The position numbers and the translations under genes were made by a program. The notes under the pieces were generated by a model. The model saw only the letters and a list, made by a program, of their open reading frames with translations. It had not been told where the DNA came from and did not search any database. From Berghia stephanieae (lineage: Eukaryota; Mollusca; Gastropoda; Nudibranchia; Aeolidiidae): 64,000 nucleotides of DNA. Location: assembly GCA_034508935.3 (NCBI GenBank), contig CM067450.1:8300602-8364601 (forward strand), given 5' to 3'. Positions 1-12,008 of the stretch are shown here, piece after piece (position 1 is the first letter of the stretch; every line of letters starts with the position of its first letter).

Positions 1-3000
1 ATATATGGCAGCTCTGAATAGATTTTGACAAGCAAAAGCAGTTTTGTATTGTACTGTTATATTTATTAATATATAATGATTTGTAAGCATTTTGAGTGTA
101 TTCCTCTTGTTTGGATGAGACTTTTAGGTGATCTCAAACACTAATGCTAGTACAGCCCATGTTGCCTTTAAGCACGGCCATCAAGAAATGTGAAGTAGAC
201 ATAATCCAGAGATTTTCAGGAAGGAAATTTCATGAGTTATTTCCATTTGTTAGTCATGATCACACAGCACCATGCAATATTGTGCATTATTTATCGTTAT
301 TTGTCGTAGTTATTTCTCAAAAAATTATTATTTTCTTTTCTTAATTTATTGTGGTAAAATTGGAATAAAAACACTCAATCAGAAAAACATGGAGTAATTT
401 GTCATAAGGAGGGGGCCCCTCTTATTTTCGTAAAAAGGATTCAGTGTGGTACGTGAGCTTTGCTTGCGATGTGAAACAATGCCCTGTTGTACAGATCTTG
501 TAATTGCCTCGAATTTAGATAAAAAACATGAATAGTGTTCAAACATTGCAACATCTATACGGAAGAAGGCATTTTGGTCACCACTTATTCTTCGTCATCT
601 TATATGTCAACTACTCACAGTCGCTTCCTCTCCAGCATATTTTTGTCTACTTCACTGTCCGTTAATTCACCGGTCCATGAAAGGGAGTGGATACAATAAC
701 AATTACCAATCAGAATCAGATACGATCTTATAATGAAGCATGCCCAAAGCTGAAGTTACTGATCTTGTAATGAAGCAGGCCCAAGGTGATCCTATCATAA
801 AACTGTTAAGATAGATGTTTTGTTGTAGTTTGCATAGAATTGCAAGAAAATTACAAAAATTGTGGTTTTATTGAAGAAACTGGTAAAAAAGGTGACCCCA
901 TACTCATGATTTCCATGATTGATCGCTATTTGGTCACATATTCTTTTTCGCTTTATCTTAATCTTTGACTTATCTGTCTTAATACAATAAAAGTGGCATA
1001 AGGGGTGTTAAAAATATAATCTTACACTTTTTTTATTCACAGATCAATTGTTTCTCATCTGCAACCGTCCTTAACTCATCACTCTCCATTCCCCTCAACT
1101 CCACTCGACTCATGCAAGCAAACATGCCTTACATACATATATATACACACCTAAACATACCACAATATTATTTCTATCATCACCATTTTTACAAAAGGTA
1201 CGACCTAATACACACTCTTGTGCACATACACTTCATTTGCCGTATCTCAGCAAGGTGGACACACTTCAATATACAAGCACACATTTTTCTCTCCCAATTA
1301 CACAGTATGTATTCTGACCACTAAACACATCTCGCTCACTCTCTTCGTCACCGGCTGCTGACATGATAGTATCTATGATATGAAGACATTACGATTGAAC
1401 TACCATATTATAGATAACTCCTAAATCATGTTAAAAAGAAGTCAATTTGCCTGTACTTTAGATTTCAAGCGTCAGGTCTTGAAAGAAGTGGATGAGTTTT
1501 GTCCCTTGTCTGCCAACTGAAATAAATAAAGGAGTCCCTAGAATTTTGGATTAAAAGCGTGTTCCTCATGTTAGGACATTTCGCTAACCGGGTGGGCAAA
1601 AGCAAGAAGAGGGTGTTTTAACAACACAAACATGTCTGTGGGGCACATTCACTGAAATAAAGAACTACTGAATGAGAACTTTTGTTCTACATGGCGTTAT
1701 TATTTAATTTCTATAAGTGCTCTATTGTGTATTAGGTGAATAAAAAAGAAGTGCTGAAAACTTTGGATTTGAATGACTTTACAACAATTAACTAATTACA
1801 AATATCATACATCCGATTCAGGTATGAACAAGCTTCTTGGAGATAGCAGTGACGATTATTGTAACTCTGCTAGATAATGCCAAACTTGCTGATTTGTTCA
1901 TAAATCAATGCACATACACAAACTCAAAAGATAGGATATCTTTGTATCAAAATCTATTTTAAAAGAGCTGCCTTTTCTTTGGTGCTAGAGTTGAAAAGAT
2001 AACACAATTACAAGTTGGTGCATATTTCAATCCAAAACATTTTATTTATCACATTAAAAACAACAACAAAAAATGATTGTTTTAATCATTCAGTGATGAT
2101 ATTGACAATTTGTCAAAAAGGAGGAAAATCTATCGGCCCATCTGTCAAGCCCAAATCTAATGCAAAAACAATATAGCTATTCATTGTTACTTAAATATTA
2201 ATATTCTAAAACACATCTATTCTAATCATTAGATTTAGATACAAATTGACATTTTGTAAATATAATTTAACAAATTGCCATTTCCAATTAAACATTTTAG
2301 AGCCCTATAATGCCGCCCATTGTATCAAGAGATTATGATAAACTTTAAGCCAAAAGGAGGTATTTCCTATGATGAAAATTAAGAAACAATTCTAGCAACA
2401 GAACTTGTGTCTAGCAAAGTGGCAATGGCAGCAAGAAATGTCCTGGGCAGCCTTGCCCGAAGATGACTCCCTGATTATTAGTATTGCCTAATCTAAAGTC
2501 AAGTTTATAAGGTTATTCCTGGTAAATTGCAGCAAACCATTATTATTGTTTTCTTTAAATCAAAGAATTTAAAACCAACTATGTCCTCAACTTCTTCAAT
2601 TTAAGCCTTCATAAGGACCCCATATTATCCCAATTAACTTTGCCCTATATAATGACATTTGTCAGTGTCCCTTCATTTGTTACTGCTCATGTACATCAAC
2701 ATCACACTTCTAACAAAGTCTAGCAAATCAATCCACATTGTAGAACATGCGATATTAATGGCACTTTGATCTGTGTTTCTAAAAGTCACTTTTAATAATT
2801 AGCATCCCTTGGGTAGACAAAGAAAAATAAACCGATCAATTGATACCCCAATAACTGATTACAATGACATCTCCTCAGAACCAGAGGAATCAAAAGCAAG
2901 ACTGAAATCAGTAGAGCATTTAATAACATCGTGCACGATCATCATATAAATGAAAGAAGATGAGGAAGGTAAAACATGTATTTTCACAAAATGAGGAACA

Positions 3001-3022
3001 TATTATGTTAGAAATGGAAGAA
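1..3022. other. Non-coding stretch, probably 3' flank of the CutA gene
   Basis: I see no convincing exon here. The longest open frames (144-344, 1112-1324) lack splice context and recognisable composition. The right part is probably 3' UTR or flank of the minus-strand CutA gene, whose stop lies at 3023. A fragment of repeat R1 is at 77-152; the rest is AT-rich single-copy-looking DNA. Confidence 0.5.
77..152 (+). repeat. R1 SINE-like repeat fragment
   Basis: This matches the middle of the 19853-20374 copy: a GATTTGTAA..ATTTGAGTGT-type stretch followed by a conserved GGATGAGACTTTTAGGTGAT block. Both ends are missing. Confidence 0.6.
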
Positions 3023-6000
3023 CTAAGAATTGCCACTGTTTGACTGGCTTGGTCGTTTCTTTCCCGAAACTGTATCTGTTATCCAGTCCAGATAAGAGGG
3101 TTGCCATTGTCAATCTGAGGGAATAGGATAATGTGTAATAATAATATACATGCTATATAATAAGTACAGTCAAAGCCAGTATTTGGAATGCCGCTTTGTT
3201 AAGACAGCTGCTTAATTGATTGGAATGATTTATCTGTGACTGAATTTCTACTGAGTAACTGGAATGCAAGTATACTTGGAACAAGTTCAGAGCTTCAGAA
3301 AACATTTAATAATGTTTCCTTCCACGTAATTAAAAATATGAATATTCCTATTGAAAGGTGGAAGAATGAAGTTATTCCATGTATTCAATTGAACAAAAAG
3401 TTGATTAATCAAATACAGCGTTGTGTCTATAACCATCCATTCCCTTTAATAGGGTAATATGTTATATTTTCGCTATTTGACAGTTTAGTGCAAATAATGA
3501 TGCAATAGTAAATTTGCTTTTGATGAATCCCGCATTGATTAAAATTGTGTATGTGTTGTGGATTATTGTGAAACCACTGTCGTTGATTCTTACTCAAGAC
3601 TTAAAACCAAACAATGTCCTCAACTTCTTCAATTTCACCCCCTCCCCCCACCCTGCCTATATAATGAACATTTTCATTTCTACTACCACATTTCCCTTAA
3701 CTTATAAGATGAGAGCGACATACTACAAGACCAAATAGCCACAAAGATTAAATAATAAACTGTAGCCTTATAGAGACACCAAAAGGTCAATAACAAATGA
3801 AGTCAAACTAGGAAGTAGGGAGTGTCAAACTTCATCTAATGTTGACAACGATCTGCATTCTTTTTCCCCTGAATATAAATTTCTTACGGAACAAAACTTT
3901 TCCGGTGTTCGAGCAATAGCGAGGCCTTTAAAGCACTACAGATTATCAGGAGTGATTCTTATTATTTATTTTGAGCATACACATCAATAGTAACACTCTG
4001 AATGGGTATAACAGCTGTGCATATGAAGAGTAAGCAATGTTTTTTAGCCAAATTGAAAATAAATTGTTTGTCAAAGCCATATTTTACATACCTTCATTGA
4101 TATGACTTCAGGTACATCATATGAATGGTTTTCTCTGAAACATCAAAAAAATTTTTTTTAAATAATAAAAAATGCAGAGTGAATAATTGGAGTTTAAAAA
4201 TTGATAGATAGAGTTGTATTTCTTGTAATCTCTCTACAAAAACAAGGGATTTACAGTTCCTCATCAACCTGGATGTGACATGTCAGCCAAATAATTGGTC
4301 GACACTGACATGGATGTGGAAGTCAAAGCTGTCAACATAAAAACAAATGAGGACATTGAAGTAGATGACAGAGGTGAAGAACCACCTGTCGTCACCGATA
4401 AAGAGGCAAGAAAAGTTGTGATCTCCTGAAAGAGTATATGCTACGACATGCCTCTGAATTCTCAATTAAAGAAATTGACTTATGTTATGTAAACAAAAAA
4501 AAAAAAAAAAAAAACAAAACAACAAAAACAAAACAAAACAGCAATCCAAACCCACCCTAGCAATACATGTGATAATAAGAATTAATAAAACAAAAAAAAA
4601 AATAACACCCTTCCAAAATTATATGTAAAATAAAGACAATGGCCAGTGATGAAAGCAGTAGTCCTATTGTTTGCTGCTATGATATGCTTGGATTACCACT
4701 GCCTGAGGGTCAAAACTACATAAAAATGCCTCTGAACATCGGAAGATGTGTTTAAAGAGCATCTAAAGACACCTTTGTTCTTTTCCAAATTAACATGTTG
4801 ATGCCCCTGTAAAGCGCTCTGAGCACTTCCTTGTGATATGGTACAGTGCTCATCAAATGATCTCCTTTTGTAATAATATTATTATCATTTTACATACTGA
4901 TTCCACTATCCAGATGTCTCTGAAATTCATGCAAAATGCTGGGCATGGAAGTCTTCCTGATTATGGAGACGTGACTGTATATTGGTTTTGGGGGAAAGTG
5001 AAAGACATTTGGCATGAAAAAATGGCATGAGAAATGAGGGGTTCGGGGAGTAAATGTGAAATTTTTTTGAGAGATGATTGAAATAAAGAACTACAGATAC
5101 TACAAAGTTTTTTGGATTTTTTTTTCTGCCTCGAGTTAATATCTATATTAGTGCTCAACAGTGAATGCTAATCTTATCAGCTCAGTAAAAGTGACATGTG
5201 TGCAAGTTGAAAGGTCAGGTCAAGAATAGATGACTCACTTTACAAATTTTGTCAACTCATCCACTTTAGCAGTCTCTGTCTTGATAACCTACCGAGTAAA
5301 TTAATCAGGCAATAAATAAGCTATTAATTAATCAATGTAGTGGTAATTAATATATATTAAACAAAGTGATAAAAAATTAATACAGATATAATTCAAGAAA
5401 TATAGTCTTTTCACAGTAACTCATATTTCATCATACAAAAATGTATAAATACCTAAATTTCCATTACAGGCAAGAGCTGTTTTAATCCTTGAAGTGGCCA
5501 TGCAGCAGCTGATAATTGGTAGTTAGGGCCTTATCTGTGGTGTCATCGCCGATGATTGGCCGTTATTGGAGTATGTCTATAAAACTCCACTATAAGTTCA
5601 AAAACATAATTCAAAGAGCTACATCCCTGAAGTAATAATTAATAATAGAAGCTTCTATCTTTTGAAAGCAGTCTCAAGCATGAAATCAGGGGTTATTTTG
5701 TTATTTTTTTGTTTTGATTATTTTTTTTTTTCAATGATACATATTTTTTGTAGGGGCAAAAACAGAAGTCACTGATATTTGTAAACAAAAGGAGCTCATT
5801 ACATATTATTATTATTATGCATTTCACTGGCAAAGCCAGAGCCAGGTGACCAATGTTATATCATTGCCATTGTCCATGAGTCCAGGATGAAGGTTAGCAA
5901 ACATAAGAATGAGTGTATTGCGTTAGATATGCATTATTTCATTGACCTGCTAAATAAGCAGTCACTGGCTAAAGCATGGTGCTAAGATCGGCGGTGCCAA

Positions 6001-7850
6001 TGCTGCATATTGTTCAAGAGCCACGGTGCGTGTACGTAAACAACTCCAGTCCCCAATCTTGTGTAGAAACAGAGCCTAATGAATCCCGTACCTAATCGCT
6101 ATCACTTCTCACTTATCTCCCTCACACCTCTCCTCTCACCACATCTTCCTACCCCTATTCACTTGTTAGATTTCATGTAATAGTAACAGTGACAGCCGTA
6201 AAAACTAGTCAAATTTCCATGCTTCATACCAAGAGAAGTTCCTCATCCTCATTGATTTTGTCTTCCCATTCATATCTGTAGATGAAATGACAAAAGTGGT
6301 ATATAGGACTCTTGTAATTTTGCCTTGAAAACTGGTTTCAGTTCACAATTAAACACAATCATGAGGATGAGTACAATGGGAACGAGTTCAGAGTTCAAAT
6401 GAAAAACGAGTTCAGAGTTCAAATGAAAAAAAGCAAGAAAATTGATATCATAAACATGAAATAGCTTCAACTTTATTCCTCCCATCTAAAGATATTCCTT
6501 TTAAAATCTTTCTCACCATCTTTCGTATTTTGGATGAAATAAAGGCTCAATATTTTACTTTGTGTGAACAAGAGTTTTATTTGACCAATGATGCTTTATA
6601 AAATATAATGTTCGCCTGATATCTTTCTTTCTTTTTTAAAATTTCATTTTATTCTTTCATTTTTTTTAGTTTTACAAGCACAATAGGGGTCTCATTAACT
6701 CACTTACATTGAGGTTATTTTTGGGACGATGTTCACACAGGCAGCTATCCTCTCTTTTACAATGTTACTGGAAAAAAGAGACAGCAAATGTTAAGGAACT
6801 AAAATATGTACCTACTAACTTTACTTTGTGTGCAGTTGTATGTAATCCGCCTTTCCTTGGATGCTTAATGAATGACTCAAAAGTGTTACAAGCATTTAAC
6901 TACTAAAACTAACCAAAGCAAACTTTTAAACAAATGTACATTTACAATGGAAAATAGAGGTAATATATGAGAAGGAAAATTTGTGAAAAGGTATATCCAA
7001 GAGGGATTATGAGATAAGGTCGACTGAAATACACAATACAATAATTGTAAGCAATTGATTATTGTTTATTAGGACTCAGAGAGGTTTCTTTCCAAACTGC
7101 AACTCGATCTGGACTTAGGCATGACAAAATGACCATTTGGATTTAATTCCAATTGACAAGGCGGTAGGGGGTCCAAATAGCTCAGTTAGTAGAGCACTCG
7201 CTTCAAAAGGGACTGAGATTGATCCCGGGTCAGTCGGGATTTTTTTCTGATCCCTCTGTCCACCCAGCAGTGATAGGGTTTCTGGGTCTGTTAGATCTGG
7301 TGGAAAGTATTTTGCGATAAACTAGCATCCTATCAAAAGGGTAGCAAGCAATTGCTATTGTCCGTTTCATACTTTAGAAACCGGGATAAACTCTGGCTCC
7401 ATGGGGTTAATGGCTCTGAAGGATTGATGACAAGGTAGTGCCATCCATGATGTCTTTAGAAGGATAATCCATCTCCTTCTCTCTCCTATAGCCCTTCTTG
7501 GGGAGTCGTAGCTGGTATTCTTTATCACCATCAAAACCAAAGATATCCCCTTGATATGACTGCTAGCACTCCAAACAAGGAGTTTGAAATTCAACATATC
7601 ACTGTTCTTACTCATGTATCAACAGGTCCGCCATAACTACATCAATAGACTGAAGCATCATACCAAAAATTAAGAAAAAAAAAAAACCGAGAGGAATGAC
7701 GTATAATCTTACCCAGCAAGAGTCTTGGCTTTGGCCATGTCATCATGAGTTACAAACACAACAGAGTGTGTCCCAGATGTATAAAATTCGTGCTTGTCCT
7801 TCGGCCATTGTAACAGCAACCCGTCTTATCAAAGTCAATAACACTGGCAT
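3023..7850 (-). CDS. CUTA: CutA family protein, six-exon gene
   Basis: The family forms small trimeric proteins with a ferredoxin-like fold, linked to divalent-metal tolerance in bacteria and to acetylcholinesterase processing in mammals. Exons in transcript order: 7850-7713, 6767-6708, 6275-6230, 5288-5239, 4134-4092, 3114-3023, all with GT/AG borders and matching phases. Diagnostic segments are THSVVFVTHDDMAKAKTLA, NIVKERIAACVNIVPKITS, YEWEDKINEDEELLL, VIKTETAKVDELTKFV and ENHSYDVPEVISMK; they follow the family's VT, AACVN, YEWxGK, KT and HPYxxPE blocks in order. The model gives about 143 residues, usual for the family. The start is uncertain. MPVLLTLIRRVAVTMAEG in exon 1 resembles the N-terminus of animal CutA, but the frame changes by one base before YTSGTHS. 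The last exon also changes frame once, at a CCC run, before YLDWITDTV. The function is inferred from the family; the exon calls are direct. Confidence 0.85.
4777..4885 (+). repeat. SINE tail fragment with TAAAGCGCTCTGAGCAC core
   Basis: The block around GTAAAGCGCTCTGAGCACTT, followed by a GTGCTCATCAAATGA stretch and a short ATT run, recurs at 27040-27140. It resembles the 3' part of a SINE. It lies in a CutA intron. Confidence 0.45.
6382..6429. repeat. 24-bp perfect tandem duplication
   Basis: Two consecutive copies of a 24-bp unit beginning ACGAGTTCAGAGTTCAAATG lie in a CutA intron, about 100 bp upstream (in transcript sense) of the YEWEDK exon. Confidence 0.9.
7168..7425 (+). repeat. tRNA-derived SINE, family I
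   Basis: The head resembles a tRNA: a box A-like TAGCTCAGTTAGTAGAGC near 7178 and a box B-like GAGATTGATCCCG near 7214. The body runs through a TTTTTCTGAYCYCYCTGTC segment to GGGATAAACTCTGGCTCCAT. A second long copy is at 31993-32230, and body fragments are at 22150 and 25855. Pol III promoter function is inferred from the boxes. Confidence 0.75.
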
Positions 7851-7859
7851 GAAATAAGA

Positions 7860-8087
7860 CTGGGAAAAAGAGACAACGGTAATCTTATTGTAGAATTTAG
7901 TACACATGCAAACCATAATCTATGATAAAATCAATGCCGATGATGATGATAACAATATGATAATATTGGCAGATACTATTACTCATACCACAGAGGTTTG
8001 TCTCAAATGAACTGTCTCTGATTGAAACAAAGGTCAGACATAAACAATTTTATCAGACAATATCTGCATCAGATTTTCACTGTGCAC
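7860..8087. other. Upstream flank of CutA gene
   Basis: A possible acceptor (TTTTTCCCAG on the minus strand) lies just before the first recognised CutA exon at 7859, so an additional 5' exon may exist further right. I found none by eye, and no other feature is visible. Confidence 0.3.
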
Positions 8088-8440
8088 CTAGATGGTCTTA
8101 TGGTATGACACCCACCTTTGGATCAGAAGGTCCAGAGTTCGAGTCCCACTCTAAGTGATGAATAGTTGAGCCCTTGGAAAAGTAAAAGGGTCTTTAATCA
8201 CATTATCTCACTGTAATCAGGTGTAAAATGAGCAATGGTTGTTAACAGCATTGTCTCTGTCAAAAAAAGAAGTGTACTGTCGCTTAACAGGCAACATGTC
8301 TCGTCCTAAAAAAAAAAAAAAAAAAAAAAAATATAGAGATTTTATATCGCACAATATTCACTAAACGTGTTCAAAGCGCTTTAAATGTTGCTGTTGGCAA
8401 GAGCACATTTAGTGGATATTGCGCTATATAAATGATCTTG
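8088..8440 (+). repeat. tRNA-derived SINE, family II, with inverted tail
   Basis: The head has a box B-like AGAGTTCGAGTCCC near 8133. The body has TCAGGTGTAAAATGAG and the end has CATTTAGTGGATATTGCGC. An A-run at 8309 is followed by an inverted copy of the tail (8344-8366), which pairs with the regular tail at 8403-8428. Related copies lie at 28610-28905, 62515-62825, 53385-53590 and, poorly preserved, 60000-60360. Confidence 0.7.
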
Positions 8441-8813
8441 TTATTGTTATAGAAGTTCTTAAGAAAACTTTTTCATAAATTTTCTTTTTCCTAAAATAAA
8501 CCTATTCAAGATTTTTTTAAAGTCTGAGAATTATCTTAAATTGAAAATTTTCAGACTTACTCTGAACCCCTGAGGTTGAGTTGGCCTCATAATCAATGTG
8601 AAAAACCTCTTTCGACTTAGCTTAGTAAGGAGGAGTGATTAGTATGTATTGGAAACCAACGATAAGTAAGTAGTGATTCTTATTATGGCCAATTTCGGTC
8701 AATTAAGCCATGTACGTGGCCATCTGGCAGCCCTTTTGTGAACCTAGCTTGGTCTTGTTCATCGGACGTAAAATACAGGATTCAATGATAATGACAAGTA
8801 AAATTGTTTAGTG

Positions 8814-10244
8814 TACTTCTGCGAATAGAGGAAATCATTATTCGCAGTCACTGTTACTAGGGAGTTTAACAGAAATTCTAAATGTAACACACACACTTGA
8901 AACCAATGTCATATGAAAGAGCTGGCAACACTGATTACAAAACAGTTTGAATTTTGTTTCTATCTTGATTAGAAATGTAGTTACGGCAGTTCAAATTCTG
9001 AAATTTCAGACTGATTTTTACCCCAAAATTATCATTGGAAAGTTTTGACCGAAATCGCGTGGTTAAAAAAAATGGTTAAAACAGTCGATATGGAGTTATT
9101 ATTATATATTGTATACCAAAATGTTCGTCTTATCGAGGACAATGCATTTACATTAATAAAGAGGAAGATAAACATTTCAAATTAACACATTATTACATAA
9201 TATGACGCAAATGTTACATAATCAAAAACTCGGCTAGACGTAAGAAACAATTTGCTATAACACTTTTGGATTTATCCCCAATATCTCACTGAAACAATTG
9301 CAAATAATTCTCCTCTTTGATTTAATACATAGAGAATAAAAAAGGGTTTGAGAGTATTTAAATGAAAAGATATAAACATGTTGAGTAATGACATAATGAG
9401 TTTATTTTTACCTCTGACAATTTAATTGCATATAAAAAAAATGGTAGATTAAAAAAGTTCATACAAATTGAAATGGATTCTCTATTTTAATTAGAAGGAA
9501 AGTTCTGGCTTTTAATACTTTAAAAATTCTGATGAACCACTTTGGGTTTATGCTATTATATCATTTGAACTGACAATTAATATAATTTTATTCCCCCTTC
9601 TCTCTCAATGTGTGGGGGTGTCAAAATTTATAACTAATAGAACCTCTTACCATAATTACTATTAAGGCTAAGGCCTTTACAATATGGATACAAATGATAA
9701 CAAACATATGGGAAAGAAACGTGATGACTTGATGGCAAAAGAAAATTAAGCAATTGGTATTTTTAAAAACAAAGTAAATAATAGTACTGAAAATTTTATG
9801 GACTAAATTTAAAATAACACATAACTAAATTTAAAATATCGATATGAATATTGATATCGTCGGGCAGCCACGATGAGAAGATAATGTATGGCATTTCGGC
9901 ACAAAGTTAAAAAAGTGTCTGCTCATAGATATAGAGCGCTGAAATTTGGCATGAATAAAGTTTAGATGTTATTATAAAAACTAGCGTTTTTATTTAAAAA
10001 ACACACGCTCTAAATAAAAAAAATAAATGCATTTGAAAATTGCCAAATTTTAACTTCATATATCCCTGGAATTTGTTAATGGATTTTTTCTTTATTGGCA
10101 CCATTTAAAAGGAAATTGAAAGACGAAAATAATGATACCAAAATATTTGCGATATTCCTCTTTATATAACGAAGTTATGCATCTTTAATTTAACCCCCCA
10201 AAACGCGAACGGCAATTTCCAGTCATACTCCTGCGAATAGAGGT
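8814..10244. other. 1.4-kb segment between 18-bp direct repeats
   Basis: TACTTCTGCGAATAGAGG (8814-8831) recurs as TACTCCTGCGAATAGAGG (10227-10244), one mismatch in 18. The enclosed AT-rich DNA has no convincing ORF. The spacing fits a target-site duplication around an unknown insertion. At the left copy, CTGCGAAT (8819) pairs with ATTCGCAG (8840) as a short hairpin. Confidence 0.35.
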
Positions 10245-10657
10245 GACTAGCGGTTCACTTTCCCAATGGCTGATCGGCATTTGTCGAAAGTCCAAACTTA
10301 GAGGCTGGAATTGGAATCAGAAGAGTTAAAGTAGTTTAAAGTTAAAGCAAAGGAAGAGTACCCCCCCCCCTTCTCTCTCTCAAGAGAGAAGTTAGATACC
10401 TAGAGCCTAGAGTTTGAGTTAGAGTTAGACAGGCCTAGACTACCTATCTAGATAGTAGAGTCTCTCACTCTCAAGACTTAGAATTGAAGTCGAAGTCAAA
10501 GAGAGCCAAGAGTCAGTTTCACGGTTCTAAAGAACGATAATAGAAACAATTACCAACAAGAGGCTGAACAAGAAAATGACCAGTAAAAAACGTCGAAATT
10601 TGCCTTGCATCGAATATTGATAACAATAACAGAGCAGTGAGAGTGAAAGTTAAACTC

Positions 10658-12008
10658 ATGGCAACTTGGCAAGGCACTACTTTCGATTTCAATGGTCAAA
10701 TCTTTGAACTTTCACCTTTCAACTCCAGTTATTAATTCAGAAAAGTGAGTGGAGCAGGCACTTATGTTGGTAACAACAAGATATGAAGTGAGTAGAAAAG
10801 TGCCAGAAGACAATAGAGAATAAAAATTTTTTCGCGGCGGTGGTGGGGTTTGAACCTGCGACCTTATTGATACGACAACTCCGCCTGGCAGGTGAGAGCG
10901 TGGCTCTACCGTGTGAGCTATCCACGAACACAAAATATTCGTTTCAAACCCAAAGTCATTTCTAGATCCCTCTCTCACCCACTTCTTGAGATCGCCGATT
11001 CGTTCGCCACCATCGCGAAGTAATTTTGACCAGCAGTTAAGCTTAATAGCCAATACTCTCATCACAAACATATAACATAGAAACGATTGAGACATTGAGT
11101 ATGCTCCGGTGTATGGGGTGAATTTTTTAATTCAGAAAAGTGAGTGGAGCAGGCACTTATGTTGGTAACAACAAGATATGAAGTGAGTAGAAAAGTGCCA
11201 GAAGACAATAGAGAATAAAAATTTTTTTCGCGGCGGTGGTGGGGTTTGAACCCCATACACCGGAGCATACTCAATGTCTCAATCGTTTCTATGTTATATG
11301 TTTGTGATGAGAGTATTGGCTATTAAGCTTAACTGCTGGTCAAAATTACTTCGCGATGGTGGCGAACGAATCGGCGATCTCAAGAAGTGGGTGAGAGAGG
11401 GATCTAGAAATGACTTTGGGTTTGAAACGAATATTTTGTGTTCGTGGATAGCTCACACGGTAGAGCCACGCTCTCACCTGCCAGGCGGAGTTGTCGTATC
11501 AATAAGGTCGCAGGTTCAAACCCCACCACCGCCGCGAAAAAAATTTTTATTCTCTATTGTCTTCTGGCACTTTTCTACTCACTTCATATCTTGTTGTTAC
11601 CAACATAAGTGCCTGCTCCACTCACTTTTCTGAATTAAAAAATTCACCCCATACACCGGAGCATACTCAATGTCTCAATCGTTTCTATGTTATATGTTTG
11701 TGATGAGAGTATTGGCTATTAAGCTTAACTGCTGGTCAAAATTACTTCGCGATGGTGGCGAACGAATCGGCGATCTCAAGAAGTGGGTGAGAGAGGGATC
11801 TAGAAATGACTTTGGGTTTGAAACGAATATTTTGTGTTCGTGGATAGCTCACACGGTAGAGCCACGCTCTCACCTGCCAGGCGGAGTTGTCGTATCAATA
11901 AGGTCGCAGGTTCAAACCCCACCACCGCCGCGAAAAAAATTTTTATTCTCTATTGTCTTCTGGCACTTTTCTACTCACTTCAACTCCAGTTATGACCAAT
12001 CTGCCTGA
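10658..12008 (+). pseudogene. Possible small ORF split by a SINE composite
   Basis: An ATG in good context (ACTCATGG) opens a 25-codon frame starting MATWQGTTFDFNGQIFEL, which reaches the 15-bp repeat at 10718-10732. Beyond the 10733-11978 insertion the second copy of that repeat continues in frame for four codons to a TGA at 12006. I do not recognise the peptide. It may be a first exon, or chance. Confidence 0.2.
10733..11978. mobile_element. Palindromic composite of four tRNA-like SINE units
   Basis: A unit of about 396 bp occurs four times: inverted at 10733-11120, inverted and truncated at 11128-11250, forward at 11251-11646, and forward but 3'-truncated at 11647-11978. Each long unit holds a tRNA-like head, with TAGCTCACACGGTAGAGCC near 11449 (box A-like) and CAGGTTCAAACCCC near 11511 (box B-like). 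Copies are almost identical, so the array is young. The whole block is flanked by the direct repeat TTCAACTCCAGTTAT (10718-10732 and 11979-11993), as if inserted in one event. ORFs of 112-127 codons across the units are by-products of sequence identity, not genes. Confidence 0.8.

Noticed and set aside
4311-4430. Plus-strand acidic frame MDVEVKAVNIKTNEDIEV
   Set aside because: It is open and protein-like in composition, but it has no good acceptor, lies in a CutA intron on the opposite strand and matches no family I know.
7178-7240. Functional tRNA gene
   Set aside because: Boxes A and B resemble a tRNA, but the acceptor stem does not close and the sequence continues into a SINE body shared with 31993-32230.
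11274-11700. Hammerhead ribozyme in the SINE unit
   Set aside because: A GATGAG and a GAAAC segment are present, but the CTGATGA core is incomplete and no pairing stems were found.
10712-12008. ORFs of 112-127 codons starting MSQSFLCYMFV in three places
   Set aside because: They are the same SINE-like unit read through; the frame crosses the tRNA-like head and ends at unit truncations. Identity reflects repeat copies, not protein selection.
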